A DNA stretch of 9,089 bases from Cyanobacteriota bacterium. GTDB lineage: Bacteria; Cyanobacteriota; Cyanobacteriia; PCC-6307; Cyanobiaceae. The position numbers and the translations under genes were made by a program. Shown here piece by piece: positions 1 through 7,300 of the stretch. Position 1 is the first letter of the stretch. Each line of letters opens with the position of its first letter. Location: positions 1-9,089 of the forward strand of contig CANHSW010000063.1 in NCBI GenBank assembly GCA_947463165.1, in the 5' to 3' direction. A model generated the notes under the pieces. The model was given only the letters and a program-made list of their open reading frames with translations, did no database searches and was not told the DNA's origin.

Positions 1-239
1 GCTGGTTGGGCATTAAGAGCAGCTGCCTGAGCCAGGTAGCGCTCGTCTTCTGGATCTAGATCTGGGGTGACCAGGGAGGCACGGAACTCGCGCTCGAACT
101 CGCTGGAGGCGGATTGAAAGCCCTTGAGGGTGCGGCCAAGGGTCTTACCCAGCTCGGGCAGACGCTTGGGCCCGAACACCAACAAACCAATGGCGGCGAT
201 AACCGCGAGTTCCGGCAGGCCGATACCAAAGAAGTTCAT
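1..239 (-). CDS. tatA: Sec-independent translocase subunit TatA (partial, C-terminus cut by window edge)
   Basis: TatA/Hcf106-type component of the twin-arginine translocase, which moves folded proteins across the thylakoid and cytoplasmic membranes. About 79 codons are visible, starting with the ATG at 239-237 (MNFFGIGLPELAVIAAIGLL...). The sequence shows the family's short hydrophobic N-terminal helix (roughly residues 5-20), the hinge VFGPKRLPELGKTLGR (about 21-36) with the usual FGP turn, and an amphipathic helix running into a charged tail (EFEREFR, then DPEDERY). A purine-rich stretch (GGCAGAGG) lies just upstream of the ATG as a ribosome binding site. It follows psbH on the same strand with a 96-base gap, so the two may be cotranscribed, though a palindrome cluster lies between them. 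The stop codon is outside the window. TatA and TatB cannot be separated on sequence alone, but cyanobacterial members are usually called TatA. Confident. Confidence 0.93.
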   Translation of the reverse strand, partial: MNFFGIGLPELAVIAAIGLLVFGPKRLPELGKTLGRTLKGFQSASSEFEREFRASLVTPDLDPEDERYLAQAAALNAQP

Positions 240-273
240 CTACCTCTGCCTCGCAGCTCAGCCAGCAATGGTG

Positions 274-328
274 GAATCCCCAAAGGTGGAATCACTAATA
301 GTGAAATCACTAGTGATTCCCCAAAGGT
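274..328. repeat. Palindrome and direct-repeat cluster between psbH and tatA
   Basis: Two perfect palindromic elements lie back to back: TCACTAATAGTGA (292-304, one-base centre) and AATCACTAGTGATT (305-318). They are flanked by an 11-base direct repeat TCCCCAAAGGT (277-287 and 318-328). GGAATCACT (288-296) can also pair with AGTGATTCC (312-320) as the arms of one longer hairpin. The stretch is clearly more AT-rich than its surroundings. In the psbH-tatA direction it lies just after the psbH stop and upstream of the tatA start, and no T-run follows, so it is not a canonical intrinsic terminator. An mRNA processing or stability hairpin, or a dimeric regulator site, are possible roles; function is inferred only. 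Confidence 0.7.
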
Positions 329-335
329 AGCGGGA

Positions 336-536
336 TCAACCGATGCCGTTCCAGTTGACGGTGATGCCCTCAAGCAGCAGCGACTTGTTGTAGAGCTGCA
401 GGATCACCAGCAGGAACACCAGGAACAGGGCCATGAACAGTCCCATCACCGGGGTGGTGCCCCAGCCTGGAACGACCTTTCCGTATTCGGAGTTGAGTGG
501 ACGCAGCAGGTTTCCCAGAGGGGTGCGTTGAGCCAT
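336..536 (-). CDS. psbH: Photosystem II phosphoprotein PsbH
   Basis: Small single-span photosystem II core subunit in the thylakoid membrane, next to CP47, needed for stable PSII assembly and normal electron transfer at the acceptor side. The 66-residue product starts [19 protein letters not shown], matching the cyanobacterial N-terminus. It continues [10 protein letters not shown], has one transmembrane helix (about residues 30-48, [19 protein letters not shown]) and ends with the conserved [13 protein letters not shown]. Length is normal for cyanobacterial PsbH. The ATG at 536-534 is chosen because family similarity begins there; an upstream in-frame TTG at 563 would add nine unconserved residues. 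A purine-rich GCGAGAGG lies upstream at a somewhat long spacing. It is divergent from psbN across 301 bases, a pairing well known from cyanobacteria, and is followed on the same strand by tatA. Confidence 0.97.
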   Translation of the reverse strand: MAQRTPLGNLLRPLNSEYGKVVPGWGTTPVMGLFMALFLVFLLVILQLYNKSLLLEGITVNWNGIG

Positions 537-647
537 GGCAGCTTGAGCCTCTCGCACTAGCAATCGTTCTGGGTACTGTAAAGGTCCCGGCCACCCACCG
601 GGGCGGCTTGACGCCAGTTGTGATGCACTGGCACCACTTAGACGCCT

Positions 648-666
648 AAAACCCCTGGCGCCCAGG
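648..666 (-). terminator. Possible weak minus-strand terminator downstream of the mannosidase
   Basis: Read on the minus strand, CCTGG-GCG-CCAGG forms a five-base-pair GC hairpin followed by GG and four T residues. It lies about 300 bases beyond the GH38 stop, between that gene and psbH, so it could limit readthrough of mannosidase transcripts into psbH. The stem and T-run are both short, so this is tentative. Confidence 0.2.
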
Positions 667-782
667 TCCCCCTAGCCCCTCATCCCCAGGCCTGCTGGCC
701 CGCCAAGGAAGCCCTTTACCGGGCCCCAGCCAGGCGAATTCCAGGCTCCAGCCCAGCCCAGGGATCAGGCTCCAGCTCAGCG

Positions 783-810
783 CAACCCGCAAGCCACAAC
801 CCGTAAGCCA
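783..810. repeat. 14-base tandem duplication in the psbN leader
   Basis: CAACCCGCAAGCCA (783-796) is followed directly by CAACCCGTAAGCCA (797-810), one mismatch in 14. The pair ends 27 bases before the psbN start codon, in the likely 5' untranslated region. It may be a recent slippage duplication or a paired protein-binding site; no function can be assigned. Confidence 0.6.
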
Positions 811-837
811 GTCCAGCCCACCCCCGCTTTTCAACCC

Positions 838-981
838 ATGGAAACCAGCTCTTCACCGGCCCTAACGGTGGCTATCGCCGTGTTGGCGGTGCTGCTGGCC
901 CTCACCGGCTACGGGGTGTACACGGCCTTTGGCGCCCCCTCCAAGGCCCTCTCGGATCCCTTCGACGATCACGACGACTGA
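838..981 (+). CDS. psbN: Photosystem II assembly factor PsbN
   Basis: Single-span thylakoid membrane protein, historically named a PSII subunit but now known from chloroplast work to act in PSII assembly and repair rather than as a core component. The 47-residue product has the family signature throughout: METSSSPALT at the N-terminus, one transmembrane helix (about residues 8-26), then GYGVYTAFGAPSKAL, and the acidic end DPFDDHDD. The ATG at 838 gives exactly the usual length; no strong Shine-Dalgarno sequence is seen. It is divergent from psbH and followed 38 bases after its stop by a strong hairpin terminator. Its last 13 bases are overlapped, on the other strand, by the 3' end of the GH38 gene. 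Confidence 0.97.
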   Translation: METSSSPALTVAIAVLAVLLALTGYGVYTAFGAPSKALSDPFDDHDD

Positions 982-3900
982 GCCAGTCGCCAGAAACCCA
1001 GCTGCCAGGGCGCCAACCAGCCCACCCCCTGCGGGGGGGCATTTTTTTGGCGGCCCTGGTCTCGATCAGGGGAGATCCGTTCATGGGGGCGCTGGTCCAG
1101 GCCATCGAGTTGTGCAGCCAGGTGCCAGCGGGGGCCGGGATGCCAATGCTGCCGGCAGGGGGTGAGGTTTTGCACGCTCAGCACTGGCCCCTCGGGATCG
1201 GGGCGCAAACCGATCATCACCACCCCCGGCGGCAGCGGCGGCAGACCCCGGCGCAGGGACTGCCCAAGGGGTTCATCAGCTTCACCAATCCCTTTGGCAT
1301 GGCGGGCCAAGCAGCTGGCCGGGCGCAGCCACAGCGGTTCCCGCAGCCGCAGCGCCTCGCTGGCCAGGCCGGCCTGGCTCCAGGGTCCGCGGTAGGGCAT
1401 CAGGGCCAGTCGCAGCCTTTGCCAGCCGTTGTCGGCACCGGGATCCGGCCAGGTGGGAGCCCGCAACAGCGATACCCCCAGCCGCTCGGATGTGGCCGAG
1501 GCGCCCTGGGGGCCATCCAGCAGCACCGCCAGGCCGCCAGCGGCGCCACCACCGGCCCGCACAGCAGCCAGCCAGCTGACCACCGTCACCTCCCAGCGGG
1601 CCTGCTCCCGGGCGGTGCGGGCCTCGGCGGGGCGCTCGATCACGCCGCCGGAGCAATCGGCCGCCCAACGGCTGGCCGGCGCCGCCAGGGGCAATTCCAG
1701 CCGCAATAATTCATGGCGCTGGCGCCAGTCCACCGCCAGGGTCAGTTCCAACCACGGGCTGCCGGCCAGCAGCCGGCCATCCAGCCGCACCGAGCTGGCA
1801 CCGCAGCGCCCCCGCCACAGGAAGCGGACGCAGAGCGGCCCTTGCTCCACCAGCTCAGGCAGGCCCTGCCACCGCCAGGGGAGGGGGTGCTGGCGGTAGT
1901 CGGCGGCGAGATCCCAGGCATCCCAGAACTCCCCCCGATCGCGGTAGCGACACCAGGCCAGCGGCCCGGCCAACTGGGGCTCGCCGCAGTCATCCCAAAG
2001 CTGTTCCAGCCCGCCCGCCCCCAGCCGCAGGCTCAACAGCCCGTTATCGAGCAGCCAGCCATCGGGCTGCCGCACCAGCCGCACCGGCTGCTGCGGGCCG
2101 GTGGCGCTGGCGGTTGGCGACGGGCCGGGAACCACAGGCGCGAGCGGCCCCCGCGCCAGGCGCTGGGCCACCACCCCCTCCAAACCTGGCAGCTGCACCC
2201 AGCAGCCCCCGCCAGGGGCCGGCTGCTGGGGCAGCTGGCCCTGCTCCAGTTGCCACTGCCCCGCAGGTAGCCGCAGGGTGAGCGGCCTGGCCGGCAGAGG
2301 CTGCAGCTGGGCAAGCCACCAATCCGTTGCGGTGGCTGGCCCGCTCAGGGGCGCGGTCTCCCCCAGCCAGAGGGCCATGGCCCGATCCCTGGCGGTGCGG
2401 GCCTGGCGGCGGGCCCGCCGCCAGTGGGGTTCCGCCTGCTCAAACACCTCCGGAATCGCCGTGCCCGGCAGGATGTCGTGGAATTGCTGGAACAGCAGCG
2501 GCTCCCAGTTGGGCAGCTCCAACCTGGCCGCCAGCACCGCCGCCAGCTCGGCTTCTCTTAGCAGGCGCTCCAGGCTGCGGTTGTGACGCTTCTGGTCGGG
2601 GCGGCTGGTGGCGCAGCCGCGGTGCAGTTCCAGATAGAGCTCATCGCGCCACACCGGCAGGTGGGCGGCGCAGGGCTCCAGGCGGGCCAGGTAGTCGCGC
2701 AGGCGGCCGTGGCTTTGGGGCAGCGCTTCTGGACGGTCGCGCCACAGGCGCAGCTGCTCCAGCATTTCGGCACTGGGGCCGCCGCCGTGGTCGCCCACGC
2801 CCGGCAACCACAGGGCTTCGCTGATGCCGCTGGCCCGCTGCCAGTCGCGCCAGTAGCTGGCGATGGCCAGGGGATCGCCATCGGTGCCGATCGGAGCGGT
2901 GTTCAGGGCCAGCAGCTCGGCGCCACAGCGACTGCGCCAGCGAAACAGTCGATGGGGGAATGGGTTGGTGGCATTCCAGGCCAGCTTGTGGGTGCAGAAC
3001 CAGCGCACGCCGGTGGCCGCCGCCACCGCCGGCAGGCCGCCGCTGAAGCCAAAACTGTCCGGCAGCCAGGCCAGGGCATGGTCCAGGCCTGGGAAAAGCC
3101 GCCTACTGCTGCGCTGGCCGTGCTGGAACTGGCGCAACAGCGAGGCGGTGGCGATCAGCACGCAGTCGGTTTCCACCCAGGGCCCATTGATCGGCTCGAA
3201 GCGACCGGCCTCCACGGCGGCCAGCAGCCGCTTGAACAGGCTCGGCCGCTGGCGTTGCAACCAGCTGTAGAGGGCGGGCGTGGAGTGGCCGAAGTGGAGC
3301 TCTGGGTAGCGCTCGATCAGCTCCAGCACCGAGGCGAAGGTGCGCTCGGCCGCCCGCCAGGTGTCGGCCACAGGCCACAACCAGGCCAGGTCCAGGTGGG
3401 CATGACCCAGCACATGCACCCCGGGGCCAGCTGCGTCAGCCAAAAAGCCGGTCAGCTGGCGCAGCTGGGCCCGGGTGTCGCCGAGCAGATCCAGGGGATC
3501 GGAGGCCTCCAGGGGCTCCAGTTCGACTCGGCTGCTCACCAGGGCGCCGTCGTCGTGGAGGGGGCTGCGCAGGCGCAACTCCAGCTGCAACCCCTGGCTG
3601 CGCCACCAGCGGGCGGGCAGGGGCCAACGGCAGGCCGTGTCGAACAGGTCGCCCTGGTGAACGCAGTGGCCATCCACCCAGAGCTCGGCCCGATCGGCCC
3701 ACCAGCGCAGGCAAAGCCGGGCTAGGGCCGCCAGTGCTGGGCCTCCTAATTCTGATTCGGCCAGTCCCCGCCAGCTGGGTGGGCAGGTCAGCTGCAGGCG
3801 CAGGCGGCGCCACTGCCCCCCCCGGGGCCAGCAAATCAGGCCGCGCCGCTGCCAGTCGGGTCGATGGCTCGCCCCCCAGGGATGCCCCTGGGCCGACCCC

Positions 3901-4076
3901 TCGGCCCCATCCGGTTGGCCGCACTGCCAGAGGGGCAGCAGGTCCCAGCAGGCGCGATCGGGCCCCGGATGCGCTGACAACCCATTCACTGGCAACCGTG
4001 ACGGAATCGTTTCAATCCTGGCCGCCAGACCTGCCCAGCGCCCCTGGCCAATTTGGATGGCCGGCGACTCCCCCAT
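969..4076 (-). CDS. Glycoside hydrolase family 38 alpha-mannosidase
   Basis: Zinc-dependent retaining alpha-mannosidase, 1035 residues from the ATG at 4076, a normal length for the large Ams1-like bacterial/fungal branch. An N-terminal beta domain (about 10-190, with ELWVDGHCVHQG) precedes the catalytic domain, which opens with HVLGHAHLDLAWLWP (His227 and Asp229 as zinc ligands). The nucleophile motif WLPDSFGFSGG follows (Asp340), then GVGDHGGGPS (about 426-435), the helical segment ELYLELHRG...NRSLERLLREAE (about 478-510), QFHDILPGT (His533, fourth zinc ligand), and a C-terminal beta-sandwich ending PWQLGFWRL. All key residues are present and no frameshift is seen. No signal peptide is visible, so it probably acts in the cytoplasm on internal mannosides or imported glycans; the substrate is unknown. 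The frame stays open upstream to 4373, but that part is antisense to psbI and unlike the family, so it is excluded; a GTG at 4097 is an alternative start. Its 3' end overlaps psbN and its terminator. Confidence 0.9.
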   Translation of the reverse strand: MGESPAIQIGQGRWAGLAARIETIPSRLPVNGLSAHPGPDRACWDLLPLWQCGQPDGAEGSAQGHPWGASHRPDWQRRGLICWPRGGQWRRLRLQLTCPPSWRGLAESELGGPALAALARLCLRWWADRAELWVDGHCVHQGDLFDTACRWPLPARWWRSQGLQLELRLRSPLHDDGALVSSRVELEPLEASDPLDLLGDTRAQLRQLTGFLADAAGPGVHVLGHAHLDLAWLWPVADTWRAAERTFASVLELIERYPELHFGHSTPALYSWLQRQRPSLFKRLLAAVEAGRFEPINGPWVETDCVLIATASLLRQFQHGQRSSRRLFPGLDHALAWLPDSFGFSGGLPAVAAATGVRWFCTHKLAWNATNPFPHRLFRWRSRCGAELLALNTAPIGTDGDPLAIASYWRDWQRASGISEALWLPGVGDHGGGPSAEMLEQLRLWRDRPEALPQSHGRLRDYLARLEPCAAHLPVWRDELYLELHRGCATSRPDQKRHNRSLERLLREAELAAVLAARLELPNWEPLLFQQFHDILPGTAIPEVFEQAEPHWRRARRQARTARDRAMALWLGETAPLSGPATATDWWLAQLQPLPARPLTLRLPAGQWQLEQGQLPQQPAPGGGCWVQLPGLEGVVAQRLARGPLAPVVPGPSPTASATGPQQPVRLVRQPDGWLLDNGLLSLRLGAGGLEQLWDDCGEPQLAGPLAWCRYRDRGEFWDAWDLAADYRQHPLPWRWQGLPELVEQGPLCVRFLWRGRCGASSVRLDGRLLAGSPWLELTLAVDWRQRHELLRLELPLAAPASRWAADCSGGVIERPAEARTAREQARWEVTVVSWLAAVRAGGGAAGGLAVLLDGPQGASATSERLGVSLLRAPTWPDPGADNGWQRLRLALMPYRGPWSQAGLASEALRLREPLWLRPASCLARHAKGIGEADEPLGQSLRRGLPPLPPGVVMIGLRPDPEGPVLSVQNLTPCRQHWHPGPRWHLAAQLDGLDQRPHERISPDRDQGRQKNAPPQGVGWLAPWQLGFWRLAQSS
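1020..1048 (+). terminator. Rho-independent terminator of psbN
   Basis: A GC hairpin (GCCC-A-CCCC pairing with GGGGGGGC across a CTGC loop, 1020-1040) with one bulged A is followed by seven T residues (1042-1048). It is 38 bases after the psbN stop and points the right way for psbN only. It lies entirely inside the 3' coding part of the minus-strand mannosidase gene, where the complement reads as Lys-Asn-Ala-Pro-Pro-Gln-Gly. Confidence 0.88.
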
Positions 4077-4190
4077 AGGATGATTCGGCAGCCGCACGGC
4101 AGGTGAGGCTTCCCAGGTGGTGTCGCCCCACGGCGCTCTCCCCCCCGTAAGCCGGTCTCCTCCCAGCCCCTCGATCCCGCAGGCCCGACC
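4077..4190. promoter_or_regulatory. Divergent gap between the mannosidase gene and psbI
   Basis: These 114 bases lie between the outward-facing starts of the GH38 gene and psbI, and should contain promoters or leaders for both. The sequence is GC-rich with a C-tract around 4141-4146. I see no convincing promoter hexamers, operator or hairpin. Assignment as regulatory rests only on gene orientation. Confidence 0.35.
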
Positions 4191-4310
4191 ATGCTCGCCC
4201 TCAAGATTTCGGTTTACTCCGTCGTTTTCTTTTTCATCGGGATCTTCATGTTCGGCTTCTTGGCCAGTGACCCCAGCCGCACCCCCAGCCGCAAAGACCT
4301 GGAGGATTGA
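4191..4310 (+). CDS. psbI: Photosystem II reaction center protein PsbI
   Basis: Smallest subunit bound to the PSII reaction centre, in the thylakoid membrane beside D1 (PsbA), where it stabilises early assembly intermediates and dimers. The 39-residue product has the N-terminal [12 protein letters not shown], one membrane helix (about residues 6-24, rich in Phe/Ile), then the diagnostic [19 protein letters not shown]. Length and C-terminal DPxRxPxRKDLE pattern are typical. It starts at the ATG at 4191 and ends with TGA at 4308-4310; only a weak GCAGG precedes the start. It is divergent from the mannosidase and 51 bases upstream of the LptD-like gene with no terminator visible between, so cotranscription is possible. 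Very confident. Confidence 0.97.
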   Translation: MLALKISVYSVVFFFIGIFMFGFLASDPSRTPSRKDLED

Positions 4311-4361
4311 TCGGCTCCAAGGCCGCCCCATGGCAGGATCGCCGCCATTCGTTGAACGTCT

Positions 4362-7300
4362 GTGCGGCGCCATCGGAGGCCAAGGCGTTCACCCCTGGGT
4401 CCCGTTCCTCTGGCCCTGATCCCACTCGCTGCCTGGAGCAGCTTGCTGGCCACTGCCAAGGCGGCGCAGCCGCTTAGTTATTTGGCGGCGCAGCCGCTTA
4501 GTTATTCGGCGGCGCAGCCGCTTAATTTTTTGGTTGCCCAGCCGCCTGATTACTTGGCGGCAGAGCCCCCAAATCGTTTACTGGTCAATGATTTTGGGCC
4601 CATAGCGGCGGAGCCGCTGCTGCAGATAGCGGCGGAGCCGCTGGCGCAGAAGCCGGCGGAGCCGCTGATGCAGAAAGAGGCGGAGCCGTCGGCCAGCGAT
4701 TCAGGCCTGGCAGCGCCCTCGGGCTTGCCATCATCTGGTTTGCCTCTCAAGGGTTTGCCTGCCGATGGCTTGCCGTCGCTTGGAGCCGCTGGCCCGTCAA
4801 ATCCGGCCAGTGCCGTTCCGCTGGAGATTGGCCTGTCGGCCAACCAGCAGAGCTACGACGCCCAACTGGGTCGGGTGGTGGCCATCGGCCACGCTGCCGC
4901 AACCCTGGCCGGCGGCCAGTTGCGGGCGGAGCGGATCGAATACGACCTCAACTCGCGCACCGTCTACGCCTCCGGTGGCGTGCGCTTCCAGCGCGGTCAG
5001 CAGTATTTGCAGGCCAGTCGCCTGCGCTACAGCCTGCTGGAAGGGGTGGGCGAGATCGAGGACGTCTACGGCGTTCTGGATCTAGACACCAGCGCCCAGG
5101 ATTTCGATATCGACCAGCCGCCCTCCCAGCCCCTGGGCCCCGGCGAGCCGATGGCCTGCACCCCGCCCATTCCCCACCTGCCCGACTGGCAGCCCTACCC
5201 CTGGGCAGCCACAGCCTGGGGGGGCAAGATGACCAACGCCGCCCTCAGCGGTACCTTCACCTTCAACGGCGAACCCAGGCCCGAGGCCCTGATGGGCCTG
5301 GGATTGCAGCGGCGGCTGCTCGACGGCGGCCCCCTGAGCATCGAACTGGACGGCAACCTGATCGGCCACCGGGCCAGCCCCCAGCGGGGCGGGCAGTACA
5401 ACCAGGCCGTGGCCAATGCGGGCGTGCCGGCCCAGAGCTTTGGGGAGATCACCGCCGGTGTTGGCGTGCGGCTGTGGCTGCGCCCCTGGCTCAGCCTGCT
5501 GGCGGTGGAAGGGGTGAGCCTGAATACCGAGTTGAGCTATTACGAGCAGACCTTTCGCCGTAAAAGTGCCCAGTTCCTCAACTATTTAGCCTTTGAAGTG
5601 GAGGCCCTGGTGGATCCCCAGTGGTCGCTGGTGGGCCGCATCCACCACCGCTCGGGGGCCTGGGGCACCTATAGCGGTGTTAAGGAGGGCAGCAACGGCT
5701 ATCTGCTGGGGATGCGCTATCGCTTTGGCCAGCGGCAGCTGCCCAATCGGGCGATCACCGCCATGGCGCCTGCCCTGGGATGCCCGGGAATAACAGCTGA
5801 ATCGCTGCAACCCCGTCGCTCTTTAAATCAGCTGCTGGATGAGGTGGCCTCCGGCAAGGTCAGCGCCCCCGACAGCCTCGCTTTAGCCAGTACGCCCAGC
5901 AAAACCAGTGCCGCCGCCGGCCAGGCCGCAACGCCAGCGCCTGGGGCCGAGCCCGCCGCTAGCGGCAATGCCTGGCAGCGGGCACAGCGCCAGGAACTGG
6001 AGCGCCAGCGGGTTGTCCAGACCATCCCCCAGCGCGTCAGCGACGTGGTCTTCCAGCGCAGCCTCAAGGCGGAACGCCGCTTTGGCTTCCCCAGCCAGCT
6101 GACCACGCCAGACGCGGTGAATCAATTTGGCCAGACGCGCCCCCAGCAACTGCAGTCGCTCACCACCGTGAGTAATAGCGAGCTGGTGCAGGGCAGCATC
6201 AGCCGCTGGCGGCTCCAGGCCAAGCGGATGACCTTCACCCCCGGCAGCCTGCGGGCCGATCGGGCCGCCTTCACCAATGACCCCTTCACGCCAGCCCAGG
6301 CCTGGCTGAACTCGGAAGACCTGGTTGCCACGCTGAAGGCCAACGGCGACACAGTGATCAAGGCCCGCCGCAACCGCTTGATCCTGGATGAACGGCTGCC
6401 GATCCCGGTGACGCGGCAGACGCGGATCAAAAGGAAAGAAGAGGTGGACAACCGAGTGGTGCTGGGCCAAGACGGCAAGGACCGCGACGGCTTCTTTATC
6501 GGCTACAAGGCACCGGAGATCCGTCTCGGCAATGGCAGCGGCAGACTGGAGCTGCAACCCCAATTCCTGCTGCAACGGGCGATCGCGGGAAAAACGGATA
6601 GCTATCCGCTGCCGGGCCAATCCGCCGGCGCCCCCGGTAGCGAACAGCCCACCAGCCCAGGCGACCTGTTTGGCCTGGTGGCCCGGCTGCAAGCGCCGCT
6701 CCTGGGCTTCCAGGCCGATGCCAACCTGGACATCTCCAGCTTCAATCCAAAAAACATCGCCAACGCCACCCGTAGCTGGGGCGACCTGAGCCGGCCGCTG
6801 CGGCTGCCGCTACTGGGGGATAGCAACTTGCGCGCTTTCGGGGCCTACCGCTATCGCGTTTGGAACGGCTCCCTGGGGGAACAGGACGTGTATTCCGCCT
6901 ATGGCATCTTCCTGGAGGGCACCGGCAATCTGCGGCCCTGGGGATCTCTTACCAGAAGCTATTTCTGGCGCACCGGCCTGGGCAACTACCAGGGCAACAG
7001 CTTTGATAGCACCAACCTCGCCCGGCTATGGCGAGCCAATTTGATCGCCTCGATCAATGGCTCCCTGCCCCTGTGGACCGGTAAGGCCCTGGCCGCCACG
7101 CCGGATCAGGCCTATCTCAACTCCGCCGTGCCGGTGGTGCCGGGCCTAACTTTGAACGCCAACATCACCACCCAGTTGGCTTACTTCGGCGATGGCAGCA
7201 ATCAAAACACCATCAGCCTTACCGGTGGCCCCACCTGGACCCTGGGCCACTTCCAAAAACCCTGGCTGGATTTCACCCAGTTCACCATCACCGGCGGCGG

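Larger units (their letters stand above)
537..837. promoter_or_regulatory. Divergent psbH/psbN intergenic region
   Basis: This 301-base stretch must hold the 5' leaders of both psbH (leftward) and psbN (rightward). I see no convincing pair of -35/-10 boxes. The best single hexamer is TTGACG at 608-613 on the plus strand, with no good -10 at 16-18 bases. The right half is C/A-rich on the plus strand and carries short repeats: CAGGCTCCAGC at 742-752 and 766-776, and a 14-base tandem duplication at 783-810. No credible protein is encoded here: the small frames present have no recognisable features. Promoter function is inferred from gene orientation. Confidence 0.5.

Noticed and set aside
537..563. 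TTG start at 563 giving a longer PsbH
   Set aside because: The nine extra residues are not part of the conserved protein; MAQRTPLG is the normal PsbH N-terminus.
608..613. TTGACG as a -35 box for psbN
   Set aside because: No acceptable -10 hexamer lies 16-18 bases downstream and it is over 200 bases from the start codon, so I do not call a promoter there.
646..834. Small minus-strand open frame in the psbH/psbN gap
   Set aside because: No start signal, membrane segment or known motif; the sequence is low-complexity Gly/Trp/Leu expected from C-rich DNA.
2583..3725. Plus-strand open frame of 380 codons inside the mannosidase gene
   Set aside because: It is the complement of the GH38 catalytic domain, is rich in Ala/Gly/Gln/Pro without recognisable motifs, and is a typical shadow in GC-rich DNA. 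The same holds for 1047-1709 on the plus strand.
4077..4373. Upstream extension of the mannosidase frame by 99 codons to 4373
   Set aside because: It is antisense to the whole of psbI, shows no GH38-like sequence, and contains no signal peptide. Family-like sequence begins after the ATG at 4076.
4461..4700. CRISPR-like array from the regular 24-base repeats
   Set aside because: The units are directly tandem with no unique spacers, stay in reading frame, and encode a periodic peptide in a long gene, so this is a coding repeat.
5883..6692. Minus-strand open frame of 269 codons inside the LptD-like gene
   Set aside because: It is antisense to a well-supported coding region and has no family features; a composition-driven shadow.
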